This document shows, piece after piece, positions 42,365 to 52,966 of a DNA stretch of 64,000 nt. Source of the DNA: Lineus longissimus (Eukaryota > Nemertea > Pilidiophora > Heteronemertea > Lineidae); NCBI RefSeq assembly GCF_910592395.1, contig NC_088326.1, forward strand, positions 6,329,001-6,393,000. The letters are read 5' to 3'. A program made the position numbers and the translations under genes. The number at the start of each line of letters is the position of its first letter. Within the stretch, counting starts at the first letter, position 1. The notes under the pieces are model-generated. The model was not told the origin of the DNA. It saw only the letters and a program-made list of their open reading frames with translations, and searched no databases.

Positions 42365-45331
42365 GTTCGTTCGTTCGTTCGTTCGTGAATTCCTCCCGCT
42401 AGAATCGAGAAACCCTTATAAAAGGTCGTTGTATTTACAGTCTCTGGCGATATATAGTCTGTGGCATATTAAGTTGCATAGCGAGTTGGCCCTGTCAGTG
42501 TTTGATTTTAATGAAATTATAGGAGTATTTCGAATTGAGCTTGTGTTAATATTTTTGGTGTTGCCATTCAGTGTGTGTGTAGTGTAATAGGTCAGTACAT
42601 CCATCCTGTATCCCCAGCCGTTCAAAATCGCATAGCACAACTCTGTCTTCGTCTGAGGAGGGGGTAGTCCGTCTCCTTGGTATAGACTGCATAGTGTCGA
42701 GATCAGATTCCCTCGATCCTTCTCAAGAGATGGGCATGTGACTAGAAAGTGTGGGGCATCTTCCTCTTCCGAGCGACATAATGGGCATTGGGGATCAACC
42801 TCTTGCTTGTTGAAGCGTACTCTGTCCTGTCGTAGGCCAAATCTACCGACCAGGAGTCTCGCTCTTGTAGTTGCCTCTGTAACTAGATACTGCTTTCCTT
42901 TACAAGCTTGCCACAGAGGATGGGGGCGACCTATCCATACCTGGTCGAGGATAATCCATTGGAGGGTCTTTCTGGCTTGAGCTTCAGAAACTAAGGCGTT
43001 GGTCCACGAGTCCTTAATCAACATGATGGTGTTATCCTTCCAGTGGCATTTCTTCCAGGGGTGTTGAAGTGCCTGGTGGATGTTGATGCCATACTTTTCG
43101 GCTGTTTTACATATCTTGTTAAACCAGCTCTTCGAGGTATCTGATTTAAGAGACAGTTGTCTTTGCGCGACTTGCCATAGGGGATTATTTCTGTCGAGTC
43201 TTGTGATGGCTCCAAACAGGGAGAGTTGACGTGCGTGAATTGTTGCCTCGATTGGTATTGTTCCAAGCAGCAGGTAGATGGCCGACTTAGCTGTGCTTTC
43301 CGGTAGACTCTGGATTAGTGTTAGTGCCTTTCGGTGAAAGAGATCGAGTTGGGACACTTGAGCTGCCGACAAGATGGTGGCTTCCAGACCATGCAGAAGT
43401 CTTGGGATGACGAAGGTGTCATAGATTTTCATTGATGCGGAAGGGTCTAGACCATTATAGCTGTGAAAACCCACACCCATCAGGGCATATGCTGTCCGTC
43501 TTGCCAGGGTAATCCTCGGTGAAATATCAGGGGACGTCTTTCCCTTTTGCCAGTTTAGCCCAAGATGTACAAAATCCCCCGCTATAGTAGCTGGTTTGCC
43601 CCCCAGGTGCCATTCCTGAACTTTACTTGAGCTTGCTTGCGACTGGTGGTGTGGACATACTACTGATTTCACTGGATGTAGTTCATAAAGATTGGTGTTT
43701 GAGTGGTCGTTGCTGACTGACATCATTGCTTGAAGTTCCATGGGACTTGATGTGAGAAGGAGTAGGTCATCGGCGCAGCCAGGGGATCCGATGTATGTAG
43801 GGCCTATATGTAGTCCCAGCCCTGCTTTAGTGAGGGACGATGCCAAATCGTTTGCATACAACTTGTAAAGTGTCGGAGACATGACTGCACCTTGCTTCAC
43901 TCCTTGTCGGACTGCATATTCCCTGCTGTCTTCACCGCACCATCTCACAACCTCTGTACTGGAGTCATACAGATCGTCAATCAGACACCACAGAGATTTC
44001 TTCATTGGTGTACCAAACATCTTGAGCTTGAGGCGAGAGTGGGACACAACATCAAAGGCTTTGCGAGCATCAAGTGAGCAGATCAGCAGGTCCTGTTTCT
44101 TTTCCTTGGTTTCGGCGATGGCTTCAGTCACAAGAAGAGAGGCCATTGAAGGTGATCTTCCGGCTGAAAAGCCATACTGAAGTCCGCTCTGCCCATCTGT
44201 AAGGTCTTTCTCAGTGCACATGAGGCAAATCAGCTCCAGTAGTTTACCAAAGATTGACGTTATTGTGATCCCGCGGTAGTTATCTAGCAATAAGGAGTCC
44301 TTTCCTTTCTTTGGAATTGAGATCTTGTACGCCGTCTTCATTATCTTCGGGGCCTTTTTCGCCTTCATGATGGAGTTGAAAATGGCAGTGAGCTTTTCCA
44401 TGGCAAGTTGGGAGCAGGAGAGTAATTTTAAATGTTCTGCGCGGAATCCTTCTCTATCGGCCGCTTTCTTCTTGCTCATCCCGTCAATCGCTTTCTTTAT
44501 CATTGTGATGTCAATCTCAGTACCGTCATCAATGCTTCCTGCCACTTTACGCATGTTAAACAGCAGGCGGTCCATATCTGGTTCCTCTACCTTTGGGGTT
44601 GCTAGCTTTTCATAGTAGTTTGCCCACTCTCTTCTGATAGCGTTGTCATCAGTTATGATTTCACCTTCTATGCTGATTGCGGTTGTTGCTGTTTTCTCTT
44701 TCCTCTGTTTAGCAATGATTCTGTGGAAAAGAGCCTGGTCAGTGGTCAAAGCTGACGATATTTCTCCCAGCAGCTGCTTACGATCGCTTGCGTCCTCCCT
44801 CCTCTGGATCTGGCGTACCTTCTTTGTTGCCGGGTGGTCACCGGTGGGCTTTCCAAGCTGTTTCCAGGAGAATAGTCGATTTTTAGATTCTCTGACTGCT
44901 TCTGCCAGTTCATCAGACCAATTCTTTGGGCGACCTCCACTATGTCTGGACTTGATGGACCTGTATGGTACGGCTGCTATGGTGGCTGTGTTTAGGGCAT
45001 TCTGAAGTGTTAGGATAGCATCGTGGGGATCCATGTCATGGATGGGAGAAGACTGCAACTCGTTTGACAGGATTTTTTCAAACTCATCAGGATCAGCTTC
45101 GTCAAATCGGAAGAGCTTTTTCGCAACAGGCTCCTTCTGTGACTTCTTTGGCGGGTTGAGACATGGGATCTGTGTGTCACTCTTCAGCGGTAAGTGTTTG
45201 GATGAATTTGTCGCAGCCTGATCCATGATTAGGGATGGGGTGGACCAGCCCGAAGAAGAGCTAGCCCTTTCACCAATACAGATGTGATCTATTCTGGACC
45301 TGTGTCCGAGGTGTGTGTGGCCTGCATTCAA
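42365..45331 (-). mobile_element. LINE D: 5'-truncated, long open frame, (GAAC)n tail
   Basis: The minus strand 3' end is a (GAAC)5 microsatellite at 42365-42386 (CGTT repeats on plus), immediately after a short 3' untranslated region, as in CR1-like LINEs that end in short tandem repeats. The 5' end at about 45331 lies inside the endonuclease domain, so only its last motif remains. 5' truncation is the usual result of incomplete reverse transcription. No matching flanking duplication was found. Confidence 0.85.
42416..45331 (-). CDS. LINE D ORF2, partial: reverse transcriptase with C-terminal zinc knuckle
   Basis: An open frame of 971 codons. It begins with the end of an endonuclease (THLGHRSRIDHICIG). 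A linker with KKLFRFDEADPDEFEKIL and RPKNWSDELAEAVRESKNRL follows. RT motifs are LLLDNYRGITITSIFGKLLE, LQYGFSAGRSPSMASLLV, LLICSLDARKAFDVVSHSRL, QGVKQGAVMSPTLYKLYAND and GCADDLLLLTSSP (catalytic ADD with Cys in place of the usual Tyr/Phe-Ala context). The C-terminus has a zinc knuckle, CPLCRSEEEDAPHFLVTCP. No stop or shift is visible, which suggests recent insertion, but without the endonuclease and 5' end it cannot move alone. The start given is only the first Met. Confidence 0.85.
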   Translation of the reverse strand: MNAGHTHLGHRSRIDHICIGERASSSSGWSTPSLIMDQAATNSSKHLPLKSDTQIPCLNPPKKSQKEPVAKKLFRFDEADPDEFEKILSNELQSSPIHDMDPHDAILTLQNALNTATIAAVPYRSIKSRHSGGRPKNWSDELAEAVRESKNRLFSWKQLGKPTGDHPATKKVRQIQRREDASDRKQLLGEISSALTTDQALFHRIIAKQRKEKTATTAISIEGEIITDDNAIRREWANYYEKLATPKVEEPDMDRLLFNMRKVAGSIDDGTEIDITMIKKAIDGMSKKKAADREGFRAEHLKLLSCSQLAMEKLTAIFNSIMKAKKAPKIMKTAYKISIPKKGKDSLLLDNYRGITITSIFGKLLELICLMCTEKDLTDGQSGLQYGFSAGRSPSMASLLVTEAIAETKEKKQDLLICSLDARKAFDVVSHSRLKLKMFGTPMKKSLWCLIDDLYDSSTEVVRWCGEDSREYAVRQGVKQGAVMSPTLYKLYANDLASSLTKAGLGLHIGPTYIGSPGCADDLLLLTSSPMELQAMMSVSNDHSNTNLYELHPVKSVVCPHHQSQASSSKVQEWHLGGKPATIAGDFVHLGLNWQKGKTSPDISPRITLARRTAYALMGVGFHSYNGLDPSASMKIYDTFVIPRLLHGLEATILSAAQVSQLDLFHRKALTLIQSLPESTAKSAIYLLLGTIPIEATIHARQLSLFGAITRLDRNNPLWQVAQRQLSLKSDTSKSWFNKICKTAEKYGINIHQALQHPWKKCHWKDNTIMLIKDSWTNALVSEAQARKTLQWIILDQVWIGRPHPLWQACKGKQYLVTEATTRARLLVGRFGLRQDRVRFNKQEVDPQCPLCRSEEEDAPHFLVTCPSLEKDRGNLISTLCSLYQGDGLPPPQTKTELCYAILNGWGYRMDVLTYYTTHTLNGNTKNINTSSIRNTPIISLKSNTDRANSLCNLICHRLYIARDCKYNDLL

Positions 45332-46036
45332 TCATGCATTGTTTTTGTGTACACAAATCACAATACATATACATATGTACTGTATGTATAGGCCTCTGGC
45401 ACATCTGGCCTGATAGCATGTAGTTTGTGTATGTTTTGTTATGAATTGGCAGCTCATTCAAGCCTGTAATCTATACATGATTAGCACCTTATGAAGTGTG
45501 CCCATAGTGTTGTATGAATGTATAAATCTCAGCTGCATAATCTCAAATCGACAAATCCAATGGCTAAAAGGCAGTGTTTAATTCTGTATGTTGTTTCAAT
45601 TTCCAGGCACTGCATTGGGCTAAACTTTAGAATCCCCGATCAGAAATGACGTAGTTTGATCGCATTCAACTATAAATCCATTGAACAGTGGTGCTTGTTT
45701 AGTCAACCGATGACCTTTTTTTGGGGTGTGATCGGGGATTGTAAACTCGTTCCCGCTATACGTGCAAAAGTAAGATAGAGCGCCAGGAAAAACAGGAAAA
45801 ACCAAAACGCGATGGTGTGTTTAGGTCAAGTTATAAACATTAAGTACATGTTAGAGTAAAGAGTGTTGGGCATTGTGACCAAGAGGACCATTGACCATTG
45901 ACAGTTGCATCCTGAGTGGTAGATAAGGATGCACCTATTGACTTTTCAGGCCTCTCTTGTTATATGTAGCATTGTAGGATTTGTGTGTATGACTATTATA
46001 CAAAAAGTTAGTAATTGTTTTCTAAATATATTGCAG
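45332..46036. other. Intron or intergenic sequence upstream of the split gene
   Basis: No gene seen. It ends with a plausible 3' splice site, ATATATTGCAG, at 46026-46036. Confidence 0.45.
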
Positions 46037-46802
46037 AACACACCAGTTCGATCAATTCTTTTGAGGCTGACATATCAAACAGCGGACATGAAACTGATGA
46101 CGAAGAAGACACTAGACCAAGGAAGTTACTCCGGTCATCAAGACAAGATGCTACTCCAGGAGTCCAGAGAACATCTCACGTGCTTCCTCGCCAAGTGCAT
46201 CCTATGTCGAAAAACAAAACACAAGCGAGACCGTGTTACAAAAAAGTCGTGTGAAGAACGGTTGTCCCAGTGTGAAACCTTACAAGCTGGATGCTTAATA
46301 AAAGGTGCAAAACAAAAGAAAGATGAGGTATGCATACACACTAAACATACATCTTAAAGGAATTTAAGATATAGGCTGTCAGTTGTCACCTGTGTGTATT
46401 AATCCGACAGCTTTATAGGCTGCATGTAACATAGCAACACATTCATTACTTATTTTAGTTTACTGTCCTGAGGGTGAAGTGCTTTTAAATTTCTAAACTT
46501 CTGAAAGTATCTCACTAGTTCCCCTTTTTGTATTTTCAGGTTTTGCTCCTGCATTTTCAAAATGTGGACCCTGTTTCTGCAGAAGTATGCTATCACCATA
46601 GTTGCTACGTTACGTACACTCGATTTTTACGTGCTTCAGAGAGTCGAGGACCTGTTGATACGAAGTATACGAAATCATTCAAAACGTTCTGCAGTGACTT
46701 TGTTATACCAAGAATTGTTGTCAATAAAGAAGTGTTACGACTGACAACTCTGACTGAAGTATTCAGAGGCTTCGTTAAAAGCACAGAGAATATGGACGCG
46801 TC

Positions 46803-46948
46803 TGTTACGCTCCAACTCTATAATAGTGCCAACTCTGATGGACATGATTCCAACTTTGATATGCCAACTCCAATGGAGATAGATAAGTACTCAGCCGCAA
46901 GATGTCTCTACCCGGTGAACGGTTTGTTCCAACTCTAATATGCCAACT
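46803..46948 (+). repeat. Left terminal inverted repeat of the outer Ginger element
   Basis: Contains CCAACTCTATAATAGTGCC, then GTACTCAGCCGCAAGATGTC and CGGTGAACGG, and ends ATATGCCAACT. Closely related copies lie at 49651-49796 (plus) and inverted at 53652-53797 and 59295-59440. Confidence 0.9.
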
Positions 46949-47633
46949 ATACGAGAGTTTGCAATCAGTCTGAATGATTAAAAAACGCCTAAGTAAGGCA
47001 AGATGATCGTTCGTCTTCTTATCCGCAAGGACGCAAAGATCTCCCATGGTCCATTCAGCTGACTTCCTGAACATCCTGAAGATATTGGGCACAAAAATAG
47101 CAACAATTTGATTGTAGCCATTGGTATTTTGGTGTTTAATGAATGCGGGTTGTAAAATGACGGCACAGGCATTTGACATGCCTCTGCGTCGGCTGTGTGA
47201 TTTTCATGTTGATTTTTTCAGTGTAGAAAAAGTACATGGTGTCCTCCAAAGATTGTTTGACCACCCTGCATCAGGACTTGTCCCTGCTTATTCATGTTTA
47301 TTGACATTTGCTCATCATCTTTAGATATAGGTTATTGTGACAGATATTAGTAAGGATAAAACAATCGTAGATGAAGGATATCTCAGTTGACAATTGGCAT
47401 TGAGATCCAAAGATCTTAGGTCCAGCTACCCGTGACTAGTCAGATGATCGAGTCGTGGGGACACCCATCACCACTAATATTACCAAATGAGGCAGGTTTT
47501 GCATTTCTAAACCTTTTAGACAAAAAGAGGCCTAACTTTGGACAGAAATAAGTAATTAAGGTCTAATTGCACTTTAATTTGGCAAGCTAGCTTGTGAAAA
47601 AGACACGACATCCTTTTGTGTCTCAAGGAGTTG

Positions 47634-48392
47634 TATGGGCCGTGAAAACCGCAAAAAATATGTACATGTTTTTGTAAGCGGTCGTCGCTCGCGCAAACTT
47701 GTCTTGCATGTTTTTGTGAAAGAGGACGTCGAAGAACGCGGTCGTATATCAAAACAGACGTTGGGTGGCGCTCGAGACGGGTCATCCTATTTAGCGTCCA
47801 GTGGCGACCAGTCGCGTCCAACGCGAAATAATAGGGTGTATATGGTTAAAAATGTTTTCAAGCTCCTAAAACACTTTCAATAAACAAGATTTAGAAGTTT
47901 GGTGGAGTTTGCAAACCTAGTTTTTGAATAATCATCACCAGAAAACGATCTTAGTATGCCAACCTGATGCCAGATCCCGATTCCGCTTTTTCTATAAACC
48001 CAAGGAACGGCAGCTAAAACAAACATGGCGTCCAGTATTTTTGCTGGACGCATACTAAGATCGTGAAAGTGTTTTAGGAGCTTGAAAACATTTTTAACCA
48101 TATACACCCTATTATTTCGCGTTGGACGCCACTGGTCGCCACTGGACGCTAAATAGGATGACCCGTCTCGAGCGCCACCCAACGTCTGTTTTGATATACG
48201 ACCGCGTTCTTCGACGTCCTCTTTCACAAAAACATGTGAGGGAAGTTTGCGCGAGCGCCACCCAACGTCTGTTTTGATATACGACCGCGTTCTTCGACAT
48301 CCTCTTTCACAAAAACATGCAAGACAAGTTTGCGCGAGCGACGACCGCTTACAAAAACATGTACATATTTTTTGCGGTTTTCACGGCCCATA
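47634..48392. mobile_element. Foldback element F inside Ginger
   Basis: The arms 47634-47879 and about 48060-48392 are inverted copies (TATGGGCCGTGAAAACCGC at both ends). The 6-bp GAGTTG flanks both sides (47628-47633 and 48393-48398). The loop (47880-48060) itself contains an inverted ACGATCTTAGTATGC pair. The same insertion is present at the same place in the inner Ginger copy, so it was in the Ginger ancestor of both. Confidence 0.88.
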
Positions 48393-48862
48393 GAGTTGGC
48401 TAACAAATTAGACCCTTATTAGTCTTTTTCGAACAAAGCTATGGCCTAAATTGTCTAGAAATGCAAAATTCGCCTCTTTTGGTGCTTTGACTGACGTAAA
48501 GTGAATCTGTACAAATACATTAAAAAGCAAGAAAACCAAGTATAAAAACATTCAGATCACTTACTATGTATTTTCTAATAGATACAGATAGTACAATTAC
48601 TGACTACGATGTATTTTTCTCAGAAAAATCTCTGGAATGATAGCCTTTGAACGAAATTAAAGGTTCTCATCAAAATTATCATAAAGTGTATAATCATGGT
48701 TCATGTCATATTTAAGTATATGTTTAGTTGACTATTTACTAAACAAAACTAGACCTTTGTTCACGGTAAAGTAAAGTGAAGCTACACATGTTACGGTTGT
48801 TATTAACTATATCAGATAGGAGCACTTCCACTCATCAAATTCTCTAGCTGATGTCGAGTTCA

Positions 48863-49452
48863 TTAGGAAAAAAAATCACCGTCTTCCGGAAAAGCTGTTG
48901 AAGGTCGAAATTTGGCAAGCCAAATTTTAAGAAGCTTGTCTTTGAAGCGTTTTCGAGAATCCTCTGCTGTCATTTTCCCCTGGAATGCGTCACAATCGTC
49001 CATCAGTTCTTCATTCAAAACGTAATGCCCATTCACCTTTTCCAGTGTGATTCCTCTCGTCTGTGCATCTCTGGCCCACAGCACGCTCGCATCCGTTATG
49101 CCAAAGAGCCAGTGATTTTCTGGGACAGCATCCCATTCCCTTAAATTTTCACCCCTTTCCGCTCTTACAGCCTGTCTTATTTCATCATCATCCAAAGGCC
49201 ATTCAGCATCCAGAGGTAAAGTATCTGATGGGTCATTGGGTCCTTCATGGGGTTTTCCCATCGACACTGTTTGGGACTGCAAGTCTACGGAACCACGCAC
49301 ATCATCTGAGGTATTCTCGGTACTCTCAAGAACACTTTCGTTTGTAAATGCATAATTTGGGTCCAAGTGTGCAGCACCGATACTGGGACTGTCTGTCTGA
49401 TGCTGGGCTTCTTCAAGGCTCGTGTAATGTAGTTCAAAGGGGTGTCCTAGTA
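48863..49452 (-). pseudogene. Ginger OTU-protease protein, C-terminal part (outer copy)
   Basis: The minus-strand frame starts at the Mutator-like element edge with LGHPFELHYTSLEEAQHQ, which holds the HY pair expected at the OTU catalytic His. About 180 acidic residues follow (PLDAEWPLDDDEIRQAVRAE, WLFGITDASVLWARDAQTRG, ALEKVNG-like text) to a stop at 48863. On removal of the Mutator-like insert and one copy of GTCCTAGTA, it joins in frame with the exon ending at 54874 (CPRLLLG joined to HPFELHY). The function of the acidic tail is unknown. Confidence 0.8.
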
Positions 49453-50074
49453 GGCAGGCGGTATTTGCACCACGCCACCACGGGCACCACGCCACCACCA
49501 CGCGAACAGGCGGAGCGATCATAATGACGATATCAAAATAGCGGTCGATTCATTGGATCATGGTTTCTTGGAACAATTATAGATGGCGTTGGCTGCTATC
49601 CTAGCTTCTCTGATGCCCGTTCTTGGGATTATTGGAATAAAGGCGTACGCTGTTACGCTCCAACTCTATAATAGTGCCAACTCTGATGGACATGATTCCA
49701 ACTTTAATATGCCAGCTCTGATGGCGATAGATAAGTACTCAGCCGCAAGATGTCTCTACCCGGTGAACGGTTTGTTCCAACTCTAATATGCCAACTTTGA
49801 AAGCGGAACTTTGTATACAGTTTCGATACACATGCGAGTCAAGATATCCGATTCCGATGCGGTACGTACATGCATTGGTTCACTGGGTAATCTCATGCGT
49901 CTGTTCTGGGAAGTTCGTTGACTTAGTTACACAAATGAGTTGCTGATGATACCCTCAGTGGCCACATTGATATGCTTGGGTCGGTGACATACATTGATCT
50001 GCACCTGTAACCGGATAAAGTGTACTCTACACAGTCTCTGTGCTCGTGCAAGGTGGCACAAAATACACGCTTTT

Positions 50075-51482
50075 TGGCTCACCGTAGGGGAGTCTATGTA
50101 ATACCGCAGTGTCCGTCGTCCGTCGTCCGTCGTCCGTCGTCCGTCGTCGTATCCTATTTCAAAAACAGTGGCACGTTTCTTAACCGCTAGGGCTATGAAC
50201 TTGAAACTTTGTACACAGCACCCCCTAGGTCAGGTGACCTTTGACACTGAATCTCGGTCCGATCTGATTCTCAACTTGGCCACCAGGGGGCCAAATGTCG
50301 ATATCTAAAAAGTGTGATATCTCAATTATTAGTGACTTGTTTTCGATGAAACTTGTGTTGTAGGTACTCATAGCAAATATACATCTTATATCATACGGGT
50401 TTTTAATTTGACCTACTTTTCAAGTTCACAGAGGTCATATGGCGTAAATTGGCTGTTAGAGAAACTATGGCACGTTTCTTAACCACTAAAGCTATGAACT
50501 TGAAACTTAGTACATATAACCCCCTATATCACATAGCCTCTGGTGCTGAATTTCAGTTTGATCTGATCCTCAACTTTGCCACCAGGGGGCCAAAAGTGGA
50601 AATCTAAAAAGTGTGATATCTCGCTTATAAGTGACTTGTTTTCGATAAAATTTTTATGGTAGGTACTCTTAGGAAAAATACATCACATATCGTACGGGTT
50701 TTCAATTTGACCTACTTTTCAAGGTCACAGAGGTCATATGGCGTAAATTGGCCGTTAGAGTGTAAACTATGGCACGTTTCTTAACCACTAAAGCTATGAA
50801 CTTGAAACTTAGTGCATATAACCCCCTACATCAGATAACCTTTGATGCCGAATTTTGACCTGATCTGATTCTTTATTCGGCCACCAGGGGGCCATAATGG
50901 AAAAATAAGTGCAATATCTTGCTTATTTGAGTGAATTGTTTTCGATAAAATTTTTATGGCAGGGACCTCTAGCAAGGATACACCACATGTCCTACGATTT
51001 TTGGATTTGACCTCCTTTTCTAGGTCACAGAGGTCAAATGGCGTAAATTGGCCATTAGAGTGTAACTATGGCACGTTTCTTAACTGCTGAAGCTATGAAC
51101 TTGAAAGTTGGTACATGTAACCCCCTACATTAGATAATCACCGAATTTTGGCCTGATCTGATTCTTGATTTGGCCACCAGGGGGTCAAAACTGAAAAAGT
51201 AGGAAGTGCAATATCTCGCTTATTAATGACTTTTTTTCGATGAATTTTTTATTGCAGGGACTCTTAGCAATCACACGATATTGATCTTGTTGATGTCATA
51301 GACAATTATTGGTTGGATCATAAACTTATATATACTGCCCTGTCTTATTACTTGACATCAATACACATCTAAAAAAAGTCTTCATGTCTGATTGTGTTCA
51401 CCATATTCACCTCTAAACTAAGCATGATCCTGCCTACTAAAAGATGTATACGGTGAGCACAATGGCCCCTGGCCGTTTCATT
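50075..51482 (+). mobile_element. HINE-like (Helentron-associated) unit with tandem-repeat core
   Basis: The outer Ginger copy (58000-58030, inverted) lacks this block, giving a paralogous empty site: CACGCTTTTT joins CATAGCAG. The unit starts TTGGCTCACCGTAGGGGAG and ends TATACGGTGAGCACAATGGC, then CCCTGGCCGTTTCATT, so it has short subterminal inverted repeats (GCTCACCGTA / TACGGTGAGC) and a 3' GC-rich palindrome. No target duplication is seen, and it sits in a T run. These features (T-T insertion, subterminal repeats, minisatellite core, 3' hairpin) are those described for Helentron-derived HINEs. Assignment is by structure only. Confidence 0.7.
50150..51290 (+). repeat. 300-bp tandem array, about 3.7 copies
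   Basis: GCACGTTTCTTAACC starts at 50171, 50470, 50772 and 51071, a period of 299-302 bp. Each monomer has GCTATGAACTTGAAA, a CTCF-core-like CCACCAGGGGG(C/T)C (50280, 50579, 50881, 51174) and, in two of them, AGGTCACAGAGGTCA (50722, 51022). A GTCCGTC microsatellite precedes the array at 50112-50150. Confidence 0.92.
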
Positions 51483-51780
51483 CATAGCAGATAGGGCCGA
51501 AGGTAAATGTGCTATCCCATGCTAGGTTGGATAGGCAGTGTTGGAGCAGTCCAAGCCCCGGCCTAGGCCTACTGCTAGAGGTTGATGTTAATAAATGGAC
51601 GTTCGGCCTCCTGGAAAAAAAGATAGACATCTTCAAACACTTGTCACGGAAAGGGTACATAGGCCTACATGTATTTTCAAAAATTCTATCGAAGAAGTCG
51701 GCCTGGAAGGGGGAGGGCTGAAATTCACTTGAAAAAATTCGTCGGTTTACCCGATCGATGATGACGTTTACAACTAGGAG

Positions 51781-52436
51781 TTGTATCGTTTTCTGTCGGA
51801 AGACGTACGATGGCGGGAACTTTCAACGCCTGCGGAAATGAAAGCATACCAGAAGAAGATTTCTGGCAGGCACCGAATCATGAGAAAAACCAATCCGCTA
51901 AATGGAAACGACGAGGAAAGAATTGTGGAAGTCGGTGGACATAGGATATTTCCGAGGATATCAGAAATTGAGCCTATAGTCAGGTATTTCTTTGGCAAAT
52001 ATAAAGGACTCGCTGCCAAGAAACTATCCGCCGTTATATCCAGGCAATACTGTGCGATGGGAGAAAAGCTTGTGCGTCGATATCTTGCAAAAATGAAAGA
52101 GAGTCAGAGTCAGAGCCGAAAACCTCTCTTCTCCAACAAAGCTTCGGCCTGTTCTGGCAAAATCAGTGATGGCCCGGATCCAAATGGACCTTGTGAACTT
52201 CTTAAACATGCCCGTAGAAATAGACGACATGAAGTACTGTTACGTTCTCTCAGTGCTCGACATCTTCTCAAGATATCTTTGGCTGAGGCCACTTTGCGAC
52301 AAAGGGTCGCCTAGGGTGGCTGAAAAGATGGAACACGGCTGACCCAAAATAATCCATTGCGATAACGGCGGAGAACTCAAGAAGATGGTTAGCAGACTAG
52401 CAGAGAGGTTAAACGTAAAAATCATCAAGGGTCGGC
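51781..52436 (+). pseudogene. Integrase fragment of the inner Ginger copy
   Basis: Same protein start as the outer copy (MYRFLSEDVRWRELSTPAEM) with few substitutions. A frameshift near 52110-52140 (repeat of GAGTCA, then CTTCGGCC) breaks it. Past the shift the text aligns to QMDLVNF and LDIFSRYLWLRPL, has the same in-frame TGA as the outer copy (about 52338), then HCDNGGELKKMV, and is cut at 52436 by the internal deletion. The catalytic Glu exon is lost. Confidence 0.8.
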
Positions 52437-52966
52437 CGTCATCCTATTTAGCGTCCAGTGGCGACCAGTGGCGTCCAACGCGAAATAATAGGGTGTATAT
52501 GGTTAAAAATGTTTTCAAGCTCCTAAAACACTTTCACGATCTTAGTATGCGTCCAGCAAAAATACTGGACGCCATGTTTGTTTTAGCTGCCGTTCCTTGG
52601 GTTTATAGAAAAAGCGGAATCGGGATCTGGCATCAGGTTGGCATACTAAGATCGTTTTCTGGTGATGATTATTCAAAAACTAGGTTTGCAAACTCCACCA
52701 AACTTCTAAATCTTGTTTATTGAAAGTGTTTTAGGAGCTTGAAAACATTTTTAACCATATACACCCTATTATTTCGCGTTGGACGCGACTGGTCGCCACT
52801 GGACGCTAAATAGGATGACCCGTCTCGAGCGCCACCCAACGTCTGTTTTGATATACGACCGCGTTCTTCGACGTCCTCTTTCACAAAAACATGCAAGACA
52901 AGTTTGCGCGAGCGACGACCGCTTACAAAAACATGTACATATTTTTTGCGGTTTTCACGGCCCATA
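52437..52966 (-). repeat. Truncated copy of foldback element F
   Basis: Inverted match to 47634-48158, with its outer end CGGCCCATA followed by CAACTCC, the same insertion site as in the outer Ginger copy. The other end is cut at the deletion junction 52436/52437. Confidence 0.8.

Noticed and set aside
46805-47179. 124-codon minus-strand frame at the left of the outer Ginger element
   Set aside because: It runs into the terminal repeat, and the inner copy has a much shorter version of it. Length is not conserved, so it is probably not coding.
50150-51290. CRISPR-like or satellite centromere array
   Set aside because: Monomers of 300 bp without spacers in an animal genome, bounded by mobile-element ends proven by an empty site.
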